NCBI GenBank assembly: GCA_015152515.1
Contig: SUTV01000004.1
Location: 86,792-150,791 of the forward strand
Reading direction: 5' to 3'
Length of the DNA: 64,000 nucleotides
From: Cyanobacteria bacterium SIG29
GTDB taxonomy: Bacteria; Cyanobacteriota; Vampirovibrionia; Gastranaerophilales; Gastranaerophilaceae
In this document: one piece after another, positions 9,618 through 17,187 of the stretch
Numbering within the stretch: the first letter of the stretch is position 1
Layout: the number at the start of each line of letters is the position of its first letter
Notes under the pieces: model-generated
Told to the model about the DNA's origin: nothing
The model's input: the letters and a program-made list of their open reading frames with translations, nothing else
The model's database searches: none
Made by a program: the position numbers and the translations under genes

Positions 9618-9646
9618 ATTATACTTTATTTCGTATTCGATTTCAA
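9618..9646 (-). promoter_or_regulatory. sigma70-type promoter for the 9192 gene
   Basis: Minus strand TTGAAA-N17-TATAAT; identical spacing at 13575-13603, 14188-14216 and 15069-15097. Confidence 0.75.
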
Positions 9647-9721
9647 AATTAATTTTATATCAAAAATTACACTTGAAGAATGAGTTAATTCTTTTAGAAT
9701 ATCCAAATAAATATCGGTTTT

Positions 9722-9850
9722 GGGTTCTAGCGTAAATTCCGTAGAGTGGAGACGAATGAAATGAGCGAACTCGAAAAAGTGAGGGCAATAGTGAATGACA
9801 ACGATAGTGAAAGGAACAACTTGCCCGAGAGAGAGGAATTTACAAGACAC
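9722..9850 (+). repeat. cassette right-boundary element, copy 1 (nested inverted repeats)
   Basis: ggttctagcGTAAATTCC...agGGCAA...TTGCCcgagagaGGAATTTAC; near-identical at 11697-11823, diverged at 14294-14416. Confidence 0.85.
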
Positions 9851-9865
9851 CCATCACCCGCCCCA
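9851..9865 (+). repeat. tRNA-His 3'-end direct repeat, copy 3
   Basis: ccatcacccgcccca. Confidence 0.85.
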
Positions 9866-10128
9866 TTTAATAGACTCCTTTAGGGGGTCTTTTTTAGTAT
9901 GTTCATGAAATGTTACAAAAGGCTGTATTCATGTGTTCATCATGGTTTTGGACTAACGAAAAACACTATAAACAAAGGCATAGGGTTGAAAAGTTTTCAA
10001 AAAGATTTATATTGAAAATATAAATCTTAATAAGTGTTTTAAGACTATTAATCAAATAAAAATCACCTAATTTTAGAATAATTTAGGGGTATTTGTAATG
10101 TATTTAACTAGGTAAAGGAGTGGAGAAA

Positions 10129-11199
10129 ATGACAAAAGACAATGGTTGTGCAGGGAGTTATAGTGTAAGTGGTTACACAAGAAGTGATGGAACAGAAGTA
10201 TCTGGATACACCAGAACTTGTGGTGCTGCACATAATTCAAGTGGTAGTTCAGGTTCATCAACATCAACACCACAACTTGATGATGAAGAAAAAATGAAAC
10301 GCAGAGCAGAATTGTTGTATCCAACGATGAAGGATAATAAACAAGAAAACTCTGAAATTAGTTCTAAAAATGCATTTATTTTACAAGAACTTGGTTTGAA
10401 TAACGAAGACTATGAACTTTCTGGAAATACTATTTCTAAGAAAAACCAAGTAAAAGAACAAAGAATTGATGGTATTAAATATCCACTTGGCTCAGGTATT
10501 GAAGAAGTTGAAATAATGCGAATGAATGCACAATCTGAATTTATTGAAAAATACAATATAGAAAACGAAAAATTCTTAAAATCTAATGCAAAACTAGAAC
10601 AATTTGGAATTGATAATAGTAAAAACTTCATTATCAATAATCTTGAAAATATACCTTTTTTAAAAGAAGCTGTTAAAAATTTGCAAATGTCAAAAACTGA
10701 TTTATATTTAAATACTGATTATGCAAGACAGCATAAAATATTTAGTAACTACAAAGAAGCACCTAATGTTTTACAAGATTATTTTGAAAGTAAAATAATT
10801 GAGCAAGTTGGTGAAGATAAACTTAATATTATTAAAGGTATTTTAATAGATGAATATTCAGAATCATCTGAAAGTTTAAAACAAAATTTATTATCAGATG
10901 CCGAATTTTTAAATAAATTAAAAACTTATAATAAAGCATTGAAATATGGTTATTCAATTAATGATTCTCTTAATTTAAAAGGTTTTAATTGGCATAATGC
11001 AGTTGGCTTTGCGGATATAAGAGATATGCATATTAATATAAATGGAAATATAGAATTATATATTGCTGATGTTTATGATTTTAATGTAGGAGAAAAAAAT
11101 AATTTGGTCAGAGTAGGTTATGATAGACAAGAAAAAGGAGAAATAACACCTTATTTTTATGCATATCGTGTTATAATTCCACAAGAAGAACTTAAGTGA
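10129..11199 (+). CDS. polymorphic-toxin-like protein with C-terminal DxYDFN domain
   Basis: Same N-terminal domain as 6086; C-terminus FNWHNAVGFADIRDMHININGNIELYIADVYDFNVGEKNNLVRVGYDRQEKGEITPYFYAYRVIIP. Confidence 0.72.
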   Translation: MTKDNGCAGSYSVSGYTRSDGTEVSGYTRTCGAAHNSSGSSGSSTSTPQLDDEEKMKRRAELLYPTMKDNKQENSEISSKNAFILQELGLNNEDYELSGNTISKKNQVKEQRIDGIKYPLGSGIEEVEIMRMNAQSEFIEKYNIENEKFLKSNAKLEQFGIDNSKNFIINNLENIPFLKEAVKNLQMSKTDLYLNTDYARQHKIFSNYKEAPNVLQDYFESKIIEQVGEDKLNIIKGILIDEYSESSESLKQNLLSDAEFLNKLKTYNKALKYGYSINDSLNLKGFNWHNAVGFADIRDMHININGNIELYIADVYDFNVGEKNNLVRVGYDRQEKGEITPYFYAYRVIIPQEELK

Positions 11200-11232
11200 T
11201 TTTTACACAATTATAATCAAGGGATAAAATTA

Positions 11233-11580
11233 ATGGAAAAAATAAAAAATATAATTCCGAAAAGAACAATAATTCTCTTTTTTATTCTTGCAATTTGTTA
11301 CATGCTTTTTGATGGTTTAATTTTTTTAATATATAAAAATCCTAATATATGCAAAGAACCTAATTTTTTTTCTTTGCTTATGTGGGAATTTCTTTATTTT
11401 ATCCCAGCTATTCTTGCTATAATAATAAATAAGATTGTTGAAAAGAAAAATTTTACAGAAGAAAAAATTGCAAAAAAAATAAAAATATTATTTTATGTTT
11501 TTTCTTTTATATTGGTTATATATACATTTTTTATCGCTTTGGGAATCAGGATAATTATATTACTTTTTGGTGATGTATAG
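11233..11580 (+). CDS. small membrane protein, candidate immunity protein
   Basis: 115 aa, three hydrophobic helices, immediately downstream of the toxin-like gene. Confidence 0.5.
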   Translation: MEKIKNIIPKRTIILFFILAICYMLFDGLIFLIYKNPNICKEPNFFSLLMWEFLYFIPAILAIIINKIVEKKNFTEEKIAKKIKILFYVFSFILVIYTFFIALGIRIIILLFGDV

Positions 11581-11696
11581 TAAATATAAAATTTATTAGT
11601 TTTTGCTTGATGCTTTCAAAATCATTTTTATATTGAAAATAATGTCTGAAGAATGAGTTAATTCTTTTATAATTTCTAAATAAATATTTGTTTCGG

Positions 11697-11823
11697 GTTC
11701 TAGCGTAAATTCCGTAGAGTGGAGACGAATGAAATGAGCGAACTCGAAAAAGTGAGGGCAATAGTGAATGACAACGATAGTGAAAGGAACAACTTGCCCG
11801 AGAGAGAGGAATTTACAAGACAC
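11697..11823 (+). repeat. cassette right-boundary element, copy 2
   Basis: gtaaattcc (11705) ... ggaatttac (11808), same internal sequence as copy 1. Confidence 0.85.
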
Positions 11824-11838
11824 CCATCACCCGCCCCA
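11824..11838 (+). repeat. tRNA-His 3'-end direct repeat, copy 4
   Basis: ccatcacccgcccca. Confidence 0.85.
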
Positions 11839-12105
11839 TTTAAATTTTAGACCTCTTTTGAGGTCTTTTTTTAGTATGTTCATGAAATGTTACAAAAGAC
11901 TGTATTCATGTGTTCATCATGGTTTTAGACTGGTAAAAATTCTTATAAATAAAGTGTTGGGGTTGAAAAGTTTTCAAAAAGATTTATATTGAAAATATAA
12001 ATCTTAATAAGTGTTTTAAGGCTATTAATTAAATCAAAATTACCTAAGTTTATAAATATTTAGGGGTGTTTGTAATGTATTTAACTAGGAAAAGGAGTGG
12101 AGAAA

Positions 12106-12798
12106 ATGACAAAAGACAATGGTTGTATAGGCAGTTATTCAGTTAGTGGATATACTAGAGCAGATGGTACTGAAGTTTCTGGATACACCAGAACTTGTGG
12201 TGCTGCACATAATTCAAGTAGTAGTTCGAGTTCTTCAAAATCCTCATCAAATCCACAACTTGATGATGAAGAAAAAATTAAACAAAGAGCTGAATTGTTG
12301 TATCCAACTATGAAAGAAAAAGAAAATAATTATGTAGAAAAATCCGATTTTGAATATATTATGCCAACAGAAAGTGGATATATATCTAGTTATTACGGAA
12401 AAAGAAAATCTCCTGGAGAAGGTGCAAGTACTTTTCATAGTGGAATAGATATTGCAGTTCCAGTTGGTACTCCTATTAAAGCAATAGCTGACGGAAAGGT
12501 TAGAGTTGCTAATGGAGGAATTAAGGGCTATGGAAATGCAGTATATATTAATCATGGAATGAAGAACGGAAAAAGGATTGAAAGTGAATATGGACATGTA
12601 AGTAAATTTTTAGTGAGGATAGGAGAAAATGTAAAACAAGGACAAATTATTGCTTTATCTGGAGGGGCAAAAGGTTCTCCAGGCTCAGGTGTTTCGCAAG
12701 GACCACATTTACATTTAACAATTAGAGAATATGAAAATAATCAATCAAAAGGAAACTCAATTGACCCAATTATATATATAAAAAATAGTAAGAATTAA
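12106..12798 (+). CDS. polymorphic-toxin-like protein with C-terminal M23 (LytM) peptidase domain
   Basis: Same N-terminal domain; ISSYYGKRKSPGEGASTFHSGIDIAVPVGTPIKAIADGKV...GNAVYINHG...SQGPHLHLTIREY with M23 HxxxD and HxH motifs. Confidence 0.85.
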   Translation: MTKDNGCIGSYSVSGYTRADGTEVSGYTRTCGAAHNSSSSSSSSKSSSNPQLDDEEKIKQRAELLYPTMKEKENNYVEKSDFEYIMPTESGYISSYYGKRKSPGEGASTFHSGIDIAVPVGTPIKAIADGKVRVANGGIKGYGNAVYINHGMKNGKRIESEYGHVSKFLVRIGENVKQGQIIALSGGAKGSPGSGVSQGPHLHLTIREYENNQSKGNSIDPIIYIKNSKN

Positions 12799-12803
12799 AA
12801 CAA

Positions 12804-13568
12804 TTACATTTTATCTATTAAATTATCAATTTCTTTAATTTTAATTGCAGTATATTTACTTAATTTGTCGCATTTTTTATAATCTATATTGTTTTCATTG
12901 AAATATGGTTGCAAAAAGTCATACAAAGTTCCAGCAAAATCAGTTGCTGGGATTTTGTTTTCTATATCATTGAAATTTCTAGTAACATCTATTAATTTCG
13001 ATGCAAAAATTGTTTCAAGAGCTTCTATACCCCTTTGATAATCTTGCATTGAAAATACATATTCATCAAAATTTTCTTGTCTGTTTTTATCTTTGCGATA
13101 TTTTTTATATGTTTCTTTTGCATTTGTAAATTCTATATCAATAAGTTTTTTGGTTTTGGGATATTCTTCTTCAATAGTTTTTTCTATCTGTGATTTATAC
13201 ATTTCTTGTTCTGTATCAATATAACAGCCTAATCCATATATTCCGTTATTTATAGTGTCTTGTTCATCACAACCTTTTCGTGGTTTAGAACCACTTGCAA
13301 CAAAATAAATTTTCATCCATAAATAAGAATCACCGCAACTATAATCATTAATTGTTTTTCCAGATGAAGTTATTATTACTTTCCCCTTATAAGTAACATC
13401 ACCATTAGAATTTATCTTTAGATGCCTTTTTCGTTTGGAATTATCGTGCAAATATTCATCTAGTGTAATGGTTTCTGATTTTTTATAACCCAAAATATTT
13501 TCTTCCTCTGCAATAGAAAAAATAGGAGTGATTAATATTAAAAATAGTATTATGATTAACTTTTTCAT
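12804..13568 (-). CDS. secreted protein with coiled DUF1311-like C-terminal region; candidate immunity factor for the M23 cassette
   Basis: Signal peptide MKKLIIILFLILITPIFSIAEEE nearly identical to the 9192 gene; convergent with the M23 gene. Confidence 0.55.
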   Translation of the reverse strand: MKKLIIILFLILITPIFSIAEEENILGYKKSETITLDEYLHDNSKRKRHLKINSNGDVTYKGKVIITSSGKTINDYSCGDSYLWMKIYFVASGSKPRKGCDEQDTINNGIYGLGCYIDTEQEMYKSQIEKTIEEEYPKTKKLIDIEFTNAKETYKKYRKDKNRQENFDEYVFSMQDYQRGIEALETIFASKLIDVTRNFNDIENKIPATDFAGTLYDFLQPYFNENNIDYKKCDKLSKYTAIKIKEIDNLIDKM

Positions 13569-13574
13569 ACGAAA

Positions 13575-13603
13575 ATTATACTTTATTTCATATCTGATTT
13601 CAA
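13575..13603 (-). promoter_or_regulatory. sigma70-type promoter for the 12804 gene
   Basis: Minus strand TTGAAA-N17-TATAAT. Confidence 0.75.
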
Positions 13604-13767
13604 AATTAATTTTATATCAAAAATTACAGTTGAAGAATGAACTAATTCTTTTGTAATTTCTAAATAAATATATGGCAGACAATATACCTCTTCAAAAAGA
13701 AAACTATAATGGTTGGATAAATAGATTAAATCATCTGAAAACTTTTGCTGAAAAGTTAGAATAAAAA

Positions 13768-14181
13768 TTATTTATTATTAATTGAATGATACAAGATTAA
13801 TAGTTCTTCTAAACGATATTTTTTATTTTGGCATTGTATACTAGAAATAATAAGTTCTTTTTCCAATGAGTTATCTTTTTCATAAAGATTTTTCAATAAA
13901 AAATTATCATCTTGGATAAATTTATCCCATTTGTTTTGTGATTGCACTAGTAAAGAACATTGTTTTCTATCAATATTCTTTACTAGTTTTCTTATAATTC
14001 CATCTATTTCTTTATCGTACTTTTCTATCGCTTTGTAATTACACTGAGACATTAAATAATCATTCAAATAATTAGTATTAAGACATTGCTTTCTTTCACT
14101 TTCAATTGTTTCTATAATACTAGCATTTGAATAATGATTAGAAGTTACTAAGATAAAAAATATAATAACAAGTTTCTTCAT
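13768..14181 (-). CDS. secreted LprI/DUF1311-like protein
   Basis: Signal peptide; ERKQCLNTNYLNDYLMSQCNYKAIEKYDKEIDGIIRKLV...QSQNKWDKFIQ pattern. Confidence 0.6.
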   Translation of the reverse strand: MKKLVIIFFILVTSNHYSNASIIETIESERKQCLNTNYLNDYLMSQCNYKAIEKYDKEIDGIIRKLVKNIDRKQCSLLVQSQNKWDKFIQDDNFLLKNLYEKDNSLEKELIISSIQCQNKKYRLEELLILYHSINNK

Positions 14182-14187
14182 ATTCTA

Positions 14188-14216
14188 ATTATACTTTATT
14201 TCATATCTGATTTCAA
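14188..14216 (-). promoter_or_regulatory. sigma70-type promoter for the 13768 gene
   Basis: Minus strand TTGAAA-N17-TATAAT. Confidence 0.75.
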
Positions 14217-14293
14217 AATTGATTTTATATCAAAAATTACAGTTGAAGAATGAACTAATTCTTTTGTAATTTCTAAATAAATATTGGTTTTGG

Positions 14294-14416
14294 GTTCTAG
14301 CGTAAATTCCGTAGAGTGGAGACGAATGAAATGAGCAAACTCGAAAAAGTGAGGGCAAATTGAACGGCAGGCTTTAGCCGAAGTGAAATACTTGCCCGAG
14401 AGAGAGGAAATTTCAA
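14294..14416 (+). repeat. cassette right-boundary element, diverged copy 3
   Basis: ggttctagcgtaaattccgtagagtggagacgaatgaaatgagc...gagggcaaattgaacggcaggctttagccgaagtgaaatacttgcccgagagagaggaaattt. Confidence 0.75.
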
Positions 14417-14565
14417 GACCCAGAACTTGTGGTGCAGCACATAGTTCAAGTAGCAGTTCAAATTCTTCAACATCAACACCAAATCGCCAACTTGATGATG
14501 AAGAAAAAATGAAACGCAGAGCAGAATTGTTGTATCCAACAATGAAAGATAAAAAAATATGTTGA
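14417..14565 (+). pseudogene. truncated toxin N-terminal domain fused to a boundary element
   Basis: RTCGAAHSSSSSSNSSTSTPNRQLDDEEKMKRRAELLYPTMKDKKIC lacks leader, RBS and the first ~30 codons; starts mid-domain right after the boundary element. Confidence 0.75.
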
Positions 14566-14588
14566 TGATTATTATGAAAAAAAATAAT

Positions 14589-15062
14589 TTAGTAATTTTC
14601 TTCTATGTCTTGAATTTCATATAACCATTTTAGAAATTCAGCACGCTGTTTTTTTAATTCAGAAGAATCACTTGCTGCTAACTGCAAGTACATTGTTCCT
14701 CCTTTATTTTTCACAAATAAAGTAATCAATTTGTTGTCTAGCTTATTTTGTTTAGACCAAAAGTCTTGACTTGTTTTCAGTGCTTGTGATTCTTCTGTAT
14801 TTGAAATATCGTTTAATAGATTAATGTATTTTGAAATTTCGTTATTCCATTCTTTTGAAGATTGTTGAACACATGCAATAGTCTCTGCCGTAGAAGATGC
14901 TTGTTCCAAACAAATTGCTTCATTTTTATCTATAACGTTATTTGTTCGATTTTGATTATTCGTTTTAGATTTAAAAAGAATATCTTTTGTGAAAAAACCA
15001 AAAAGAAAAGAAAAAATCAAAGATGTAATTATAAAAAGAATAGCAATAATATTTTTTTTCAT
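14589..15062 (-). CDS. membrane-anchored LprI/DUF1311-like protein
   Basis: N-terminal TM; ICLEQASSTAETIACVQQSSKEWNNEISKYINLLNDISNTEESQALKTSQDFWSKQ. Confidence 0.58.
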   Translation of the reverse strand: MKKNIIAILFIITSLIFSFLFGFFTKDILFKSKTNNQNRTNNVIDKNEAICLEQASSTAETIACVQQSSKEWNNEISKYINLLNDISNTEESQALKTSQDFWSKQNKLDNKLITLFVKNKGGTMYLQLAASDSSELKKQRAEFLKWLYEIQDIEENY

Positions 15063-15068
15063 AGTCTA

Positions 15069-15097
15069 ATTATACTCTATTTTAGAACTAATTTCAA
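15069..15097 (-). promoter_or_regulatory. sigma70-type promoter for the 14589 gene
   Basis: Minus strand TTGAAA-N17-TATAAT. Confidence 0.72.
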
Positions 15098-15188
15098 AAT
15101 AGTTTTTATACTTAACATCACATCAAAAGAATAAGTTAAAGATTTTAAAATATCCCAAAAAATATCGTTTTCAAGTTCTAACTTTGCC

Positions 15189-15203
15189 CCATCATCCGCC
15201 CCA
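15189..15203 (+). repeat. tRNA-His 3'-end direct repeat, copy 5 (one mismatch)
   Basis: ccatcatccgcccca, followed by a tRNA-terminator-like aaaaaagataatgactttggttattgtctttttt. Confidence 0.75.
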
Positions 15204-15241
15204 TAAAAAAGATAATGACTTTGGTTATTGTCTTTTTTATT

Positions 15242-15318
15242 GTCATTACGAGCGAAGAGAAGTAATCCAGTTCTTATATTCTAGATTGCCACGAAAACTA
15301 TGTTTTCTCGCAATGACT
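15242..15318. repeat. imperfect palindromic intergenic (MITE/REP-like) element
   Basis: gtcattacgagcgaagagaagtaatccag...ctagattgccacgaaaactatgttttctcgcaatgact; ends complementary. Confidence 0.6.
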
Positions 15319-15400
15319 GAAACCTAGCTTAGAATGTTGACTAAAGCCTAACCCACATTCTATCTAATTAATTTTCCTCAGGAAAAGAAATACACATTTA

Positions 15401-15438
15401 TGATATAATTAATCCATAAATAAGAAGAACAAGGACTA
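15401..15438 (+). promoter_or_regulatory. extended -10 promoter and leader of rSAM gene 1
   Basis: TGATATAATtaatccataaataagaagaacAAGGActaATG; the block recurs before genes 4 and 8. Confidence 0.65.
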
Positions 15439-17178
15439 ATGATGAAATCACTGCTTATTTTTCCTCCGTTTTATTCACAGTTTAGTATCAGTTGCGGTAT
15501 TCCTCAAATTTTAAGCTACCTGAAGGAAAAAAACTATGATGTTAAAGCACTTGATTTAAATATAAAATTTTATAATTATTTATACAACGAAAAAGTCCTT
15601 AATAATCTTTTATTGGAATTATATGAAATCTATAAAAACCAAGATAAATATAATCTTCCTTGCGAATATTACAACAGTTTATATGAATTTTTTAACAAAA
15701 AAAAATTAGTTCGTAAAATTTATAATGCGATTAAAAATATTGATAATATCAAACAAAATTTAAAATCAAAAAAAGAATTCAGCAATATACGCACTCAACA
15801 ACTTTCATTAGCAGCAATAACAGATATTCAAAATTTAATAGATTTAATCTTTATAAATAGAAATTCATATGAAATTCGCTATGACTATATAGAAAATATT
15901 CCAATTTCAACATACAAAAGTTTTCTTAATAAAATTATTGATGACATTCTTAAAGAAAATTACGATTATATTGGGTTTTCTGCAAATGGGGATGTTCAAT
16001 TTATATCTTCTATTATCACTGCTAAATTACTAAAAGAAAAAGGTTACAAAGGTAAAATCGGAATTGGCGGCACTAATGTCTTTAACGATTTTAAAGTCAT
16101 CAAAGAGGATAAAACTTTATTTCAAAAATATATAGATATTGCCATGATAGGGCAAGGAGAATATGCCCACGAAGAATATTTTGAGTTTTTAAATGGTAAA
16201 AGAGAACTCAAAGATGTATGCAATATTATTTATCTTGATGATAATGAAAATATTATTGTGAACAAAGAAAAATATCTTTCTGTGAAAGATTATAGTGTTC
16301 CTTGTTATGATGATTATGATTTAACCGAATATATGCTCCCCGAACCAATTTTGCCGATTAGAGCATCTTATGGATGTTATTGGGGGAAATGTGTATTTTG
16401 TCTACAATATTATCTTGAAAAACCCTACTTCTTTATCCGCAAGGTTGATGATTTAATTGAAGAAATTAAATACTGTATTAAAACATACAATGCTAATACT
16501 TTCTCTTTTGCAGATTCTTCTCTACCACCCCAATATTTAGATGAATTTGCAACTAAAATTATTAAACAAAAAATCAAAATATACTTCCTTACGCAAAATA
16601 GACTTGAAGCAGATTTTGATAAAACGTTGCTTAAAAAACTATACAAAGCAGGCTTGAGAGTTTGTGCTTGGGGCTTAGAGTCAGCATCACCTAAAATTCT
16701 AGAAAAAATGAACAAAGGCATTAATATTGATTCTGCTGAAAAAGTTCTTAAAACAGCACATTCTATTGGCATTCAAAACATAGTATATATGATAAAGGGT
16801 TTCCCAGGAGAAACAGATAATGATTTTGATTTGTCATGTAATTTTATTGAGAAAAATAATAAATTTATAAAAAATTTAAGGGTTGCTTATTTTCATCTGC
16901 CTATGTTCTCATATATGTATTCTCATCCAGAAGAATTCGGACTTGATAAAGAACTTATTAAACAAGTAGAAACTAAAGTAAAATACCGTGATGCAATTCC
17001 AGGAGATATGATTGGATATAAAATTCCAGGTGCACAAGATGAAAAAATAAAAAAAATTGAACATTCTTGTAACAACAAGATAAGTGGAACATTTGAAACA
17101 CTTTTGTTATATTCAAAATACAATACAAATTTCTTAAACAATATAAGTTTTATGATACAATCAATTTGTAAAAAATAA
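15439..17178 (+). CDS. radical SAM protein, array copy 1
   Basis: N-terminal Rossmann-like (B12-binding-type) region, ASYGCYWGKCVFC cluster motif, WGLESASPKILEKMNKG and GFPGET rSAM motifs. Confidence 0.88.
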   Translation: MMKSLLIFPPFYSQFSISCGIPQILSYLKEKNYDVKALDLNIKFYNYLYNEKVLNNLLLELYEIYKNQDKYNLPCEYYNSLYEFFNKKKLVRKIYNAIKNIDNIKQNLKSKKEFSNIRTQQLSLAAITDIQNLIDLIFINRNSYEIRYDYIENIPISTYKSFLNKIIDDILKENYDYIGFSANGDVQFISSIITAKLLKEKGYKGKIGIGGTNVFNDFKVIKEDKTLFQKYIDIAMIGQGEYAHEEYFEFLNGKRELKDVCNIIYLDDNENIIVNKEKYLSVKDYSVPCYDDYDLTEYMLPEPILPIRASYGCYWGKCVFCLQYYLEKPYFFIRKVDDLIEEIKYCIKTYNANTFSFADSSLPPQYLDEFATKIIKQKIKIYFLTQNRLEADFDKTLLKKLYKAGLRVCAWGLESASPKILEKMNKGINIDSAEKVLKTAHSIGIQNIVYMIKGFPGETDNDFDLSCNFIEKNNKFIKNLRVAYFHLPMFSYMYSHPEEFGLDKELIKQVETKVKYRDAIPGDMIGYKIPGAQDEKIKKIEHSCNNKISGTFETLLLYSKYNTNFLNNISFMIQSICKK

Positions 17179-17187
17179 GGACTAACA

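Noticed and set aside
9626-11823. Two similar 74-75 aa minus-strand ORFs (MSCKFLSLGQVVPFTIVVIHYCPHFFEFAHFIRLHSTEFTLEP...)
   Set aside because: They are translations of the repeated boundary element; the conservation reflects DNA repeat identity and inverted-repeat structure, with no RBS evidence.
5823-15203. Integron cassette array with attC sites
   Set aside because: Cassettes and inverted repeats are present, but no integrase and no convincing RYYYAAC/GTTRRRY core sites; boundaries coincide with tRNA-His 3' ends instead.
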